Positions 43,919 through 56,496 of a stretch of 64,000 nucleotides of DNA are shown one piece after another. Position numbers and translations under genes: made by a program. Source of the DNA: Gracilaria gracilis. Its lineage: Eukaryota > Rhodophyta > Florideophyceae > Gracilariales > Gracilariaceae. The stretch is from contig JARGSG010000194.1 in assembly GCA_030374805.1 (NCBI GenBank), positions 186,001 through 250,000 on the forward strand, read 5' to 3'. Numbering within the stretch: the first letter of the stretch is position 1; each line of letters opens with the position of its first letter. Below the pieces are notes generated by a model, which was not told the DNA's origin, made no database searches, and was given only the letters and a program-made list of their open reading frames with translations.

Positions 43919-45834
43919 CTACTGGTGACCAGCGTTGTTTCCGGGAGCCGGCGTCGCAAGACCCCAACCCGCGGGAGCTTGAGTGCCCTCCGCAGGGACC
44001 TGTGCCGCGTCAGCGCCCATATTCGGAACACCCACATGGGGGATGTCGTCGTCCACCACCTCGCCATCACCATGGTCTAAGGAGGGATCGATCCATTCCG
44101 CTGGAGGCCCATAGTCGTCAGGGATCACGAACCCAGTCGGGTGTCCAATCGGCCTAGCCCTAGGGTTCCGCATCATCGCTCTCGCATGAGCCTCGGAGAT
44201 CATTTGCCGTTCCCACGGCTCGTAGTACGCGAAGGTCCCCGAACGGGTGGATATTTTCTCAGGTGATCGGTCGTTTCCGCGAGGACCGCCTTCTGGCTGC
44301 CAGTGCACCGGAATCCGGTCCCAATCGACGGTCTCGATGAAGCGGAAAAGCAGGTGAACCTCTTCCTGGTTGGAATCGGACCCCAAGGGTATAGACAGAT
44401 CCTGTCGTCGGATAGTGCATCGGAGCATGGGAGGGAGGTACTGGAGACGGTAATGATCGTACGTATCCCACAGGAGATGTACCGCCACGCGGGCACCCCA
44501 CTCCGCTGCAAAGAGCGTCCAGTACCCAGAGCAGGGATCGTTCAACATTCTACAGCCTACATAGTAGAGGCATGGAGGAAGTTCGGCGTAGCACCATCGC
44601 GGGACCTCGACATTCGCCCACCAGCTGGGAAGCGCAGCGTATCGCCCCGGCAGGGAGTTGTAGCGCAATCGCTCAGCCTCCAAGTACGGATACGGAATCA
44701 GGAACCCTCGACGGGACCGCAAGTTTCGCTCGAGCCGAACACGGCGCTCAAAGCTCCACAAGAAATCATTGGATGATCGCTGAAGGTATCGGAATTCCAC
44801 CCGAAGAAGGGGAAGATTCCAGAGAAGCAAACCATCGACCACGTTCGGTACATCAGCTTTATGGGGAGACTCGTTGAACTCCGCTAATGCGTATCCGTAG
44901 GATCTGTCGCCGAAAGTTCGGAAATCTAACACGTCAAAGTTGAACCGCAACGGTACCAATTGATCGGATCGAACACGGCTAGCTTCTTCATAGGCAGTAC
45001 GAGCCCACAGTGCCCTAGTGCGACTAAAGGAATCACCGCCCGCACAGAACAGGTGCAGGGGATCGACCACCACCCGGAGACGGTAGCTTCTGGACCGAAC
45101 AATTTCGCAATGGAGCCCACCTGGGAGATAACGGTTCTCAGCATACGAGTCAATAGATCCTTGTTTGCTACGGCCGTCGGATGGAACCAAGGTCCACGGC
45201 AATACACCTCGCCATGCTGCTGAGGCCGTCTGAAACGGAGACTTTCCAAGCTGATCCAGCCCCTGGCATTGACAGTTAACGGCATCGCTAGCTCGGATTT
45301 CCACGCCGCTGCGTCGATATCGAGAACCTGAGGAGGCGCTGCGGGATCGTATCCTTGCGAGGATTGTCCAGGTTGAGCACCCTGTTGGGAGAAGTAGCCA
45401 GGAGGTTGGTAACCAGATGGATGGTAATGCGGCTGTGCGTGAGAACCTTTTTGAGGGAGGGGCATCGAGTTAAACCCGCCGAAATATCCGGACGAGCCTT
45501 CCATTTGGTAAGGAGACTGCTGATACCCCGAGGGTTGATGAGCTCGTACCATAGCTTGGGACGAATGGAACTGAGATGACGCCTGCATAGGAAGTTGTTG
45601 AAAGCCTAAGTAGGAAAGGTTCTCGATGGGAGCAGCACTAGAAGAACCCGCCTGTGAGGCACTTGAGGAAGCGTTCCCCGGGAGCGGGTTAGTTGCGAAA
45701 GGATTCATGCTTGGTGTAGGAGAGAAGGTTGGAGATAAGAGTTTTTGCCGCGAAGTCGGAGAAGAGTGATGTCGTGTACCACGCGTTGGTTCAGGAAGCT
45801 GTGAAGGTATTGCCGAAGTCTCGGAGTCCGCCAT
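43919..45834 (-). pseudogene. antisense gene of element 2, unknown function, about 640 codons, one frameshift
   Basis: Minus strand, opposite to gag-pol, starting 81 bp from the 3' LTR (MADSETSAIPSQ). Residues 1-190 are rich in Ser, Pro, Gln, Gly and Tyr (for example PSGYQQSPYQMEG), a low-complexity prion-like region. The remaining 440 residues look globular, with DSYAENRYLPGG, EFRYLQRSSNDFLWSF, YYVGCRMLNDPCSGYWTLFAAEW and WDTYDHYR. One base is missing near 45160 compared with element 3. Before that the frame is 44926-45834, after it 43919-45304. I recognise no domain. Its presence in both elements, with the same boundaries, shows that it belongs to the family and is not a random capture. Confidence 0.8.
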
Positions 45835-45902
45835 TTTGAAGATCAGTATTTACGTACCGGTCGCCCGCGCCTTCCCGCCGACTAAAGCGCGAACCCTCGG
45901 CT

Positions 45903-45915
45903 AAAGAGGGGGAGA
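45903..45915 (+). other. polypurine tract of element 2
   Basis: AAAGAGGGGGAGA directly abuts the 3' LTR start TGTGG, the usual plus-strand priming site. A similar tract, AAGGAGGGAGAGA, abuts the LTR of element 3. Confidence 0.85.
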
Positions 45916-46912
45916 TGTGGAGCAATGGCAATCCGATGTCGGCACAATGAAGGTTCTCATAATGGAGCTCTATCCATGGAGCCCTGACGTGTCAGACTAT
46001 GAATATGGACCCCGTTCCGGGTGATATTGGAAATATTGTTGGGACGTACCTTGTTAGGTGAATCGGGGATAGAACCTATAAAATAGGTGTACAGTAGGGC
46101 CTTGTGACATATTTGTCCAAATATTTGGCGTCACACCCGCTGGGCGGATACTTTGGCACCCTGACACTGGGTTGTCCACGTGTAGAGCCCTCGTGGGAGT
46201 GCGCCGCCCTAGATACAGTAGATAGTATATATGCTCGGGCGATCTCGCCCTGGAGCCACCAAGTAAAACTCACCTGAGTCGTATCTTCTTCTTCAAGTAC
46301 GTGGTCTTCATCCCGAAGGTCGAGCTATGGTTGTTACTGCCTACGTAGGTTTACGACTCCTCTAAGGAGAGTAACCACGACTGGCCTCGGTACAATCACC
46401 CCTCAGGGTCCCTGAGGAAGTTCTTTACTACCCGTGGCTCGTATGTTTTGCTAATTACTCCAGTATCAGGTTGTATATGTTGTCGTTCACCGAGGTACCG
46501 GATCTTTGTTTAGTTCATCGTTTTCCTGGTACAGGTCTCGCTTCCGCCTCTGTACAGAGTTATATTTAGACAATCGTGTGTTTGTGTCTCGTTCCGCTAT
46601 CGGCCCTGTTCCCGCCGTTGGCACGGGCCGTAGCTTCGCTCGCGTGGTTCTCCGTAGGAGCACTACACCGTCTTACGGCACCGATCGTTCCACTTCTAGA
46701 CTCGTTCTCTCTTGATCCGTCGTCGGTTATTCCTGTCTAGGCCTACGCTCTTCTTTACCTCTGCAGGTTATTCCAGTACCGTCTCCGGTTTACACCCTGC
46801 TGCCACGCGGCACGCGCACGGGCAGAGGGCTCTACTTCTGAGTTCGCCCTTTTGTGGGAGCAGGACTCGGACACCCTGGTGGACACGTACCTTCTTTGGG
46901 GTTTGCTCTACA
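45916..46912 (+). repeat. 3' LTR of element 2
   Basis: 997 bp with TG...CA ends. It differs from the 5' LTR at many positions where the 5' LTR agrees with 47784-48778. It is followed by GTTTC and the pogo-like gene. Confidence 0.93.
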
Positions 46913-47783
46913 GTTTCCACCTGACAGGCGGGGGCAAATAGCAAGAAGTTTGACCAACGGGAGACCAGGTCCACGGTGAATGCGCTACTTTCTCCGAAGA
47001 CATCCTGAAGTGCAGTTTAAGTCTGTTCAGGTCATCGACGAAAGACGAATCCAAGCAGTGTCAAAACTCACTCTGTCCATGCACATCACTCGGCAAAATG
47101 CAGACATGGAACGTTACCGAATTCGAAGCCCGCACCACAGATGGAACGTTGACCAAATCGGAGTAAGCTTCGCCAAGATCGTTGACCAGAGTCTTCGAAA
47201 AATAATAGGTCCAACGTCAACTAGATTGATCCAAAGAATGGTTAGAACGAAAGGAAATCTAGACCACGTGACGGTAATGCCAGTTTTATCTGCTGCCGGA
47301 GACACATTACCACCTGTTATTGTGTATCCTGGAAAGCTTGCACGATTTGGAAAGGATAATGGGGATATCAATCCCTTCATTCTGTACTTCCGAAATGCAA
47401 CCTCTACCAAAGAGACCCTGCTGGTGTTGACATCTCTGTGTTTGGCCACGTGGTCCGCCAATTTGTTGAGGAGTTATGTCAATTTCGAAACGAAGGAGAG
47501 CACGCATTGCTCGTGCTTGACGCGTATAGTGCGCATTTGCAATTAAATGCCCTGCTTCCCTTAAAAGAGAACAAGGTGATTGCAGTAGGGTTTCCTTCAC
47601 ACACTTTACATGTGTTGCAGCCATTCGTTGTCGGGGTCTTTTCTTCGTTCAAGTCATATCGGCAAGCCGCGGTTCACAGAGCCGCACAAGAGAAAAAAGT
47701 TCTCGACGCGTTTGACGTGGGGCGGTGCATAACAGACGCCTACAGCAAGTCTGTAACGATGACCAATATCCAGAGTGGATTCC
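46913..47783 (+). pseudogene. pogo/Tigger-like DDE_1 transposase, central part, broken by retroelements
   Basis: The frame begins inside the N-terminal DNA-binding region: NGRPGPR, then TGA (46977-46979) where Trp is expected, then MRYFLRRHPEV. The catalytic core has the first Asp in WNVDQIGV, the landmark TVMPVLSAAGDTLPPVIVY and, after a frame change near 47430, the second Asp in LLVLDAYSAHLQLN and PSHTLHVLQPFVVGVFSSFK. It stops abruptly in TNIQSG at the LTR of element 3. The C-terminus lies at 34760-34910 in the opposite orientation. The true N-terminus is not in the window. It is not an intact transposase. Confidence 0.87.
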
Positions 47784-48778
47784 TGTCGAGCAAACCCCAA
47801 AGAGAGTACGTGTCCACCAGGGTGTCCGAGTCTTGCTCCCACAAAAGGGCGAACTCAGAAGTAGAGCCCTCTGCCCGTGCGCGTGCCGCGTGGCAGCAGG
47901 GTGTAAACCGGAGACGGTACTGGAATAACCTGCAGAGGTAATGAAGAGCGTGGGCCTAAAGAAGAATAACCGGCGACGGATCAAGAAAGAACGAGTCCAG
48001 AAGTGGAACGATCGGTGCCGTAAGACGGTGTAGTGCTTCTACGGGGAACCACGCGAGCAAAGCTACGGCCCGTGCCAACGGCGGGAACAGTGCCGATAGC
48101 GGAAAGAAACACACACACACGAGTGTCCAAATATAACTCTATACAGAGGCGGGAGCGAGACCTGCACCAGGAAAAAGATGAACTAAACAAAGATCCGGTA
48201 CCTCGGTGAACGACAACAAATAAAATCTGATACTGGGGTAATCAGTGAAACAAGCCAGAAACTGGTAGTAAAGAACTTCCTTAGGGACCCTGAAAGCTGA
48301 TTGTACCAAGACCAGTCGTGGTTACTCTCCTTAGAGGAGTCGTGAACCTACGTAGGCAGTAGCAACCATGGCCCAGCCTTCGGGATGAAGACCACGTACT
48401 TCAAGAAGAAGATACGACTCAGGTGAGTTTTACTTAGTGGCTCCAGGGCGAGATCGCCCGAGCATATATACTATCTACTGTATCTAGGGCTGCGCACTCC
48501 CACGAGGGCTCTACACGTGGACAACCCAGTGTCAGGGTGCCAAGTATCTACCCGGCGGGTGTGACGCCAAATATTTGGACAAATATGCCACAAGGCCCTA
48601 CTGCACACCTATTTCATAGGTTCTATCCCTGATTCACCTAACAAGGTACGCCCCAACAATATATCCAATATCACCCGGAACGGGTCCATATTCATAGTCT
48701 GACATGTCAGGACTCAATGGATAGAGCTCCATTATGAGAACCTTCATTGTGCCGATATCGGATTGTTATTGCTTCACA
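47784..48778 (-). repeat. 3' LTR of element 3
   Basis: 995 bp. The end reads CTCGACA instead of CTCTACA. The last LTR bases run into the pogo-like frame at 47783. Its variants pair it with the 5' LTR of element 2 over most of its length. Confidence 0.92.
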
Positions 48779-48791
48779 TCTCTCCCTCCTT
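48779..48791 (-). other. polypurine tract of element 3
   Basis: AAGGAGGGAGAGA on the minus strand, directly before the 3' LTR. Confidence 0.83.
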
Positions 48792-48859
48792 AGCCAAGGG
48801 TTCGCGCTTTGGTCGGCGGGAAGGCGCTGGGGACCAGTACGTAAATACTGATTCTCAGA

Positions 48860-50774
48860 ATGGCGGACTGCGAGAAATCGGCAATACCTTCACAGCTTCC
48901 TGAACCAAAGCGTAGTACACGACCTCACTCTTCTCCGACTTCGCGGCAAAAACTGCCATCTCCAACCTTCTCTCCTACCGCAGGCATGAATCCTTTCGCG
49001 ACTAACCGCTTCCGGGGAACGCTTCCTCAAGTGCCTCACAGGCGGCTTCGTCGAGTGCTGCTTCCTTTGAGAACCTTTCCTACTTAGGCTTTCAACAACC
49101 TCCTCCACAGGCGTCATCTCAGTTCCATTCGTCCCACGCTATGGTGCCAGCTCATCAACGCTTGGGGTATCAGCAGTCTCCTTACCAAATGGAAGGCTAG
49201 TCTGGATACTTCGGTGGGTTTAACTCGATGCCTCTCTCTCAAAGAGGTTCTCACGCACAGCCGAATTACCATCCATCTGGTTACCAACCTCCTGGCTATT
49301 TCTCCCAACAGGGCGCTCAACCTTGACAATCCTCGCAAGGCTACGACCCCGCAGCGCCTCCTCAGGTTCACGATATCGACGCAGCGGCGTGGAACTCCGA
49401 GCTAGCGATGCCGTTAACGGTCAATGCCAGGGGCTGGATCAGCTTGGAAAGTCTCCGTTTCAGACGGCGTCGGCAGCATGGCGAGTTGTATTGTCGTGCA
49501 CCTTGGTTCCGTCCGACGGCCGTAGCCGACGATGTTCTTATTGACTCGTATGCTGAGAACGGGTACCTCCCAGGGGGGATCCATCGCGAAGTAGTTCGGT
49601 CCAGAAGCTGGCGTCTTCGTGAGGCGGTCGATCCCCTGCAGCTGTTCTGTGTGGGCGGTGATTCTCTTAGTCGCACTAGGGCACTGTGGGCTCGTGCTGC
49701 CTATGAAGGAGCTAGCCGTGTTCGGTCGGATCACTTGGTACCGTTGCGTTTCAACTTTGACGTGTCACATTTCCGAACTCCTGGCGAGAGATCCTACGGA
49801 TACGCATTAGCGGAGTCCAACGAATCTTCCCATAGAGCTGAGGTACCGAACGTGGTCGATGGTTGGCTTCTCTGGAGTCGTCCCTTTCTTCGGGCGGAAT
49901 TCCGATACCTTCGGCGATTATCCAATGATTTCTTGTGGAGCTTTGAGTGCCGAGTTCGGCTTGAGCGAAGCTTGCGGTCCCGTCGAGGGTTCCTGATTCC
50001 GTATCCACACTTGGAGGCTGAGCGATTGCGCTACAACTCCCTGCCGGGGCGATACGCTGCGCTTCCCAGCTGGTGGGCGAATGTCGAGGTCCCGCGAGGG
50101 TGCTACGCCGAACTTCCTCCATGCCTCTACTATGTAGGCTGTAGAATGTTGAACGATCCCTGCTCTGGGTACTGGACGCTCTTTGCGGCGGAGTGGGGTG
50201 GCCGCGTGGTGGTACATCTCCTGTGGGATACGTACGATCATTACCGTCTCTGGTATCTCCCTCCGATGCTCCGATAGATTATCCAGCGACAGGATCTGTC
50301 TATACCCTTGGGGTCCGATTCCAACCAGGAAGTGGTTCACCTGCTCCTCCGCTTCATCGAGGCCGTCGATTGGGACCTGATTCCGGTGCACTGGCAGCCA
50401 GAAGGTGGTCCCCGCGGCAACGACCGATCACCGGGGAGAATACTCACCCGTTCGGAGACCTTCGCGTACTACGATCCGTGGGATGGGCAAATGATCTCCG
50501 AGGCTCATGCTAGAGCGATGATGCGGCCCCTAGGACTATGCCGATTGGACACCCGACTGGGTTCGTGTTCCCTGACGACTATGGGCCTCCAGCGGACTGA
50601 GTCGATCCCACCTTGGACCATGGTGATGGAGAGGTGGTGAAAGACGACATCCTCCTTGTGGGTGTTCCGAATACCGGCGCTGACGCGGCACAGGTCCCTG
50701 CGGAGGGCACTCAAGCTCCCGCGGGTTGGGGTCTTGCGACCCCGGCTCCCGGAAACAACGCTGGTCACCAGTAG
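48860..50774 (+). pseudogene. antisense gene of element 3, degraded
   Basis: Same protein as 43919-45834, again on the strand opposite to gag-pol. It starts MADCEKSAIPSQ at 48860. Damage includes an indel near 49015, in-frame stops near 49198 and 49324, a TAG at 50275-50277 after YLPPMLR, and an indel near 50525. The central globular region (49408-50277) is open for 289 codons and keeps the base that element 2 lost near 45160. The terminal TAG (50772-50774) matches element 2. Confidence 0.82.
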
Positions 50775-51153
50775 TCTGGGCAGTGTGCCTGAGGGCGTGT
50801 AGTTCTGTCGCTCAGATACGATAAACCAATTAGGCCACAGCTTGGCATTAATTCTCTCCTCCTTTAGGACCTTTCTCGTATTCGATCTTCTTTCATACTT
50901 CCTTCCTCTTCCTTTTTCATTTCCTAACCAGGATGCACTTCATTTCTATTCGTGGCAACATCTTCCTGGATACTTCATTACTTCTTACTTCTTAGTTCCG
51001 TTATACGGCGAGGAACAGACAATTCGGTGCGTTCTTCCCTTGTTCATACTGTACATAAGACCAACCTTGTTGCTGTCTTCTCTTCTTTTTTTAGAGCTCC
51101 TCGCAACGTACCGCGTAGCGGCACACCATATCTACCACATGTCGGTGACAGTT

Positions 51154-51402
51154 CTATCCCACTTGGGCATTATCCAGAGTTGGGGGTGGTGCGCACCGGG
51201 TTCTTCGGTGATAAGCGATGATCTTGGTCCTCGGGAGGAGCTCAATTGGCCCCCAAGTGTCCTGCTCTGGGGGATAGCCATACCAACGGACACGATAGAT
51301 TACTTTCCCGTCCTGGGCAACATCGTGCTTCACGATACGATCGACCACAAAATCCTGTGGGTATACCCGGACGTCTTCGGTTCCTTTGGTTGTTACCGAC
51401 AT
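51154..51402 (-). CDS. chromodomain protein of gypsy element 3, separate small ORF
   Basis: 82 residues, intact, from MSVTTKGTEDVRVYPQDF to NAQVG. The chromodomain occupies residues about 18-65: VVDRIVKHDVAQ, then YRVRWYGYPPEQDTW and a final helix with ELLPRTKIIAYH. It would bind modified histone tails and steer integration. In typical chromoviruses this domain is fused to integrase. Here Pol ends at a stop shared by elements 2 and 3, about 600 bp upstream. It must be expressed separately, by splicing, or not at all. Confidence 0.75.
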   Translation of the reverse strand: MSVTTKGTEDVRVYPQDFVVDRIVKHDVAQDGKVIYRVRWYGYPPEQDTWGPIELLPRTKIIAYHRRTRCAPPPTLDNAQVG

Positions 51403-52007
51403 TGGGCTTTGCTTCTATACGTAACCCGAGCGGGTACACGCAAGTAACAACGGGTTTCCGGCTTCGGTGAGGTGGGGGTGTCTCGTTGACGAGAGCGCTA
51501 ACCGTCACGACGGGGAATGGCTAACTTCCGTTTCCGGCTGCCAATCTCCACGAAAGTGGCTTCTGGTGAAAGCTATTCACTTCCGGAGTCCGGTGAACGA
51601 ACCTCTTTTCCCAGCGGGCATCAACTTTAACGAACGACGACGTTCTTGATCCAGGCGAAGTTGCTTCTCGACGCAGGAGAACCGTTGCGACGGAGATACT
51701 GCGTTGCTCACTCCCTGTGCAGGGTGGCGGATTGGCCGGGCCACGGCACTGTATTGCGTCGCATGCGCGCGCACTTGACGAGTGCCGACCAATCGAAACA
51801 TGTTGCACTACTCCACGTGGCAGAGTGCTGGCCAGTCCGGTGGCGTTGCACCCTGAGTGGGGATCTTCAGTGCACGGCGCTGTCCTACTGAGGGCTTCTG
51901 CGCCACACGATGCTTTTCATAACCTTCCCTTTCTGAGCCAGGCTCTACGACCTTATCCACAAGGATCCTCTGCTTCGCCACACCTACTGTAGGTACTTTC
52001 CATTGGG

Positions 52008-55000
52008 CTAGTTGCTGCGCTGACCCATTGACGGGTCGGCGGAGACCTTCTTTTCGGTGCGTCTTGCCTTCTGCGCCTCTTGCGAGCGAGGCGTAGAAGT
52101 AGCCAACGACTTGGGCGCTTGCCCACGAGGGTTCTGATCACTAACAGTGATCTTCCCCACAGGGGTCACTTCATCTTCATTACTGACATTCGCCTCGACC
52201 GAGGATCCCACACGCGTGTGCGTTAGCGGCGATATTCCCGATCCGGGCTCCTGTCTCTTTGAGAGCTCAAGCACGTCAGCCAATCCAGCAGATGCCGGAG
52301 CAGCCTGAACTCGATTACGTGAGTCCTCTCTCTTCTTAGGGTGCGATACGGCAGCTGATATTGCCGTAGCCGGGGGTTGAACTCGAGTTGAGTGCGTAGG
52401 CGTAGCCCGAGAGGGCGGGCTATGCTTGACTAGCTCTGATACCTCAAGTAGGTCTGATAAACCCCGTTCTTGGTGCGGAAGAATCGACGGGTGATTCGCA
52501 CTGTTTCCGTTTGATTCCGTTCCTTCTTTTGTTGCAGGTACTCTAGTTCCGGTTTCCGGTAGCATTACCAATTTTTGGAGTGGGCTCGGTGCCCTGTAGA
52601 TGCGATCGCGTGATATCCGTTCGTGTTGGTTATTAATTTCCAGCACGACGGTGTCTCCAGACATGGAAAAAACCTTATAGGGTCCATCCGCAATCGGCGA
52701 TACACTTATGGCGGCGTTCGTTCTCCGGGTTGTAATACTCCTTACGAAGGAACACATAATCACCTACCTGTAAGTTAGGTAACGGGCTCCGAATTCTGCT
52801 ATCAAAGTTGCGCTTGTAGGCGAGCTGAGCCCTGTACATAGAGGCACGTGCTCTATGCGGGTACCATTTCTTCCACGCATCGCGGTACAAGCCCGGTGAT
52901 GGGAACGTATCCAGAGTTGACTGCGCCTCGATGGCTAGAGGAGGTGGTCTCCTCGACAGTACCAACTCAAATGGTGAAAGTCCTGTTACCCGATGAACCT
53001 GGGTGCTGTACGCATATGTGATAGCGTCCGTGAACTGATCCCACGTCTTGGGATGATCTGCCACATAGGATCTCAAAGCACCAAGGATGGTTCGATTAAA
53101 TCTCTCTACTTGTCCGTTCGCTTGGGGATGATAAGTCGTAGTGAATAAATTCCTAATATCCAGGATCCTACACACATCTTGAAAGAACTTCGAGGTGAAT
53201 TGAGAGCCGTTATTGGAAAGTAACTGTACCGGTGGCCCATACACAAAGACCCAGTGGGTAACAAACGCTTGAGCCACAGTGGCTGCTGTTATCCTTTTGA
53301 GCGGTACTGTTTTAACCAATTTAGAGAACCTGTCGGTGATGACCAGTAGGTACCGGTTCCTTCGAGAGGTCTAATCAGTTCTCCAAGAATGTCAATGGCG
53401 ACGAACTCCAGCGGTGCCCGTGCGGGAAACAACGTCAACTCCTTCGAGTGCTTTCTTAATTTAACGTCACTCTTGGCACAAGCCTGACAGGAGCGGAGGA
53501 CGGCGTAACAGTCGAACGCCATTGGGGGCCAATAGAAGTCCCTTCTTAAGGTGAGATAAAGCTTCCTTCCTCCCGGGTGGGCTCCCAACTTCACATAGTG
53601 AGACAAGTGCAGTACGTGACTCTGTAAGGAGTGAGGTACCACCATTTTTGGGTTGGTTTCAACAGTTCGCACCAAGTAGCCTTGGTCATTCACCTGGAAA
53701 GGTATCCTATACCCACCGTTCAGACGGGCCCTAACCTGTATACAAAAGGGATCAATCTGCTGTTCCCGTATCATCTCTTGGGGCGAAATCGGTACGAATG
53801 ACCCAGTATCCGATTTTGCGGTCTGTGTGGCGAGAATATCGTCACACACATCATCCGATAGGATTTCTGTCTTCCCCTCATCGAGGTCACCAACCATAAA
53901 GCATGGTATCTTTTCCGTGTCCTCGGTGGGTTCCGCTTCTGCTGCAGTGCCCAAACGGGATAGAGCGTCTGCCTGCATGTTCAAGGAGCCTTTCTTGTAC
54001 ACTACTTCAAAGTCAAATTCCGAGAGTCGGAGTCTCCATCTCATCAGTCGACTCGACGGTGCGGTAATTTCCATGAGCCAGCGTAGGCAAGAATGGTCCG
54101 TGTGTATCCGAAAGTGGGATCCCATCAAGTATGGTCTCCACGTTGAGAGGGCCCATACGACGGCAAGGCATTCTTTTTCCGAAACGGAGTAGTTCCGTTC
54201 GTGCACATTCAGTGATCTCGACCAATACCCAATAGGGTGACGTTTGCCAGACTATTTCACCTGGAACAACGCACAACCAACTTGGTTCGCACTCGCATCA
54301 GTGTGTACCTCGTAGGGTAAGCCGGGTTTCGGCAGGGCCAAGACTGGTGGCGATGTTACAGCTTCAATTAGTGCTGCAAATGCGGAGGCTTCCGCATCGC
54401 CAAAGGGGTTTAACTCCACTGGTCTTCCTTTCATCAGGAGTTTGTTCAACGGCGAAGCGATATCCGAAAAGTTCGGCACGAAACGACGGTAAACGTTACA
54501 CAGGCCTAAGAAGGATCGAAGCTCAATTTGAGTTCTTGGGTGTTTCGCCTCTTTCAAGGATTTTACCCGCACCTCGTCAATTGAGAGCTTACCTGGGCGA
54601 AAAATATGCCCAAGATACTTAACCGATTTGGTGCAAAACTCGCACTTCTTAAGCTTCAAGGTAATCCTTGCGTCCCGTAAAACGGTCATAACTTCCGGTA
54701 CATGGGTGAAATGGTCCTCCATGTTATTGGAGAAGATGACGATGTCGTCCAAGTATACCAAACAGGTGGTCGACTTGAACCTAGCCAGGAGGATATCAAC
54801 TGCTCGCTGAAACGTTGCGGGGGCGTTCGTTAACCCAAAGGGCATTCTCCGAAAACGGTACAGGCCTTGATGGCACACGAAGGCCGTCTTATCCTTATTT
54901 CCTTCCCTTATGGGCACTTGCCAGTATCCCCAATTGGCATCTAAAGTGGTAAACACTTTCGCGCTCCCTAGAGAATCGATATACTCGTCCATACGGGGAA

Positions 55001-56496
55001 TCGGGTATACGTCTTTCACTGTAATCGCATTTAACTTTCGGTAATCGATACAAAATCTCCATGACCCATCTGGCTTCGGCACCTAAACAACTGGTGACGC
55101 CCAAGGGGATTGAGCCGTCTCAATACCGCCGGCTCGGAGCATCATCTCGACTTGAGCTTTTTTCTCTTCTCGGGCCTTCGGCCTTGCCCTGTAAGGGTGC
55201 TGCGCAATGGGCCGAGTGTTCGGAAGTAGATCGATGCAATGCTCTGTGACTCCAATTGTTCCGAGAGTCCCATCCCACATGGGCGTAAACTCGCGAAGCA
55301 TATCGCGTAGCTTCTTTCGATGGGACTCCGGTACGTGCTCCAAATTGAACTTCATTAACTCTCCAACAGGGTTCGTCTGTTCAGTGCCAGGTGGCAACGG
55401 CTTAACCTCTAAAGGTTCTGGGGTGTCTGAACCCGAGTTCTTCTTGGGTATCATCTGTATCGGCTTCAAGCGACTCATTCCGTAATTCGGAGAATTCGGC
55501 GGCCTCCTTCCCCTTCTTAGGGTCAGATACACCGAGCACGGTTCCAATCGGAATCTTCGTGGGTATCACTGCAGCGGGGTGCGGTAGTACCGTGCCAATT
55601 ACTTGGTTCTTTGTTAACCAGTGTTTGGTTTTGCCAAGATTGGCGACGAGGACCTTAAATGCTTCATCCGGTTGGATCGTTACAACTCCATTACCCAAAG
55701 CGATCTGGCGCTCTTCATATAGTGCCGGTGACGGCTGCACTGTGTGTAGACCAAACTGTTTGGTGACGACTTCGACCCACACCTGGGACTCCGGCGGAAG
55801 GTGCACCGATCTGAGCACGTGCAACTTCGTTGATGTCACTGTGCCTTTGGTAGGCTGATGTGCAGCCGGAAGCGGTACGTGTTTCCGCGTAGCGGCTCGC
55901 AGAGGTCTCCGAACAATCGGAATTATTGAACCGTCTTCCATTTCTATGGTACGCTTCCGAGGACGTATATTTTCCACAAACCTGTCACAGAAATCACAAC
56001 CCAGTATAACTGGTGCGGCTAGCGAATCGCAAACGATGAAATCTACCTTCACGAGTTGCCTTCCTAATCTTACCAGGAGCGAAATGTAACCAGCCGTACT
56101 AATCGGATTGTTGTTGGCATCCGAGATGTCCATTGATGGACCGTAACGAACACGTTCCTGAAGAGCAGGCGGTATCAGTTTCCTGTGAATAAGGTTAGGA
56201 GCAGCGCCTGTGTCTAGGACCGACAACTGACGTACCATAAAATGTTCTGAAAGGCCGAGATCGGCGTAAACTTTATAGTTCCGCTTGGGCATGACCAGGA
56301 TTCTATCCGGGAGACGGGGATTACGGGCCCGTATCCACGGTCGACAAAGAACAAAAAAGTGTTCCGAATCCACGTCGGTGGCTGCCATTTTCCTTGATAG
56401 GATCGTAACAGTCGGGGAGCGAAGCGGAGGCGCCTCGGGCGTCTTTTGCTTCAACTTGGAAGACACCCCTCCCGTCGGGGAGACTCCCATACTTAG
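52008..56496 (-). pseudogene. pol: Pol of element 3, frameshifts and stops
   Basis: Protease keeps DTGA. RT keeps FGLTNAPATFQ and YLDDIVIFS. RNase H keeps TDAS. Integrase keeps the HHCC finger, DILGEL and GQVERFNR, but again has SNNGS, with Asn at the second catalytic position. Indels lie near 55447, 53371 and 52705. Stops lie at 55083-55085 and 54252-54254. The final TAG at 52008-52010 is at the same place as in element 2. The Ser/Pro-rich C-terminal tail is conserved. Confidence 0.89.

Larger units (their letters stand above)
34911..46912 (+). mobile_element. Ty3/gypsy chromovirus-type element 2, chimeric (12.0 kb)
   Basis: LTRs of 997 bp at each end, PBS, Gag, Pol, a chromodomain ORF, an antisense gene and a polypurine tract. 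The left flank is GGAAT and the right flank GTTTC, so there is no target duplication. The 5' LTR shares many variants with the LTR at 47784-48778 rather than with its own 3' LTR. These facts show it is the product of recombination between two elements. All ORFs are damaged: one stop and one indel in Gag, six stops in Pol, one in the chromodomain ORF, and one indel in the antisense gene. Confidence 0.92.
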
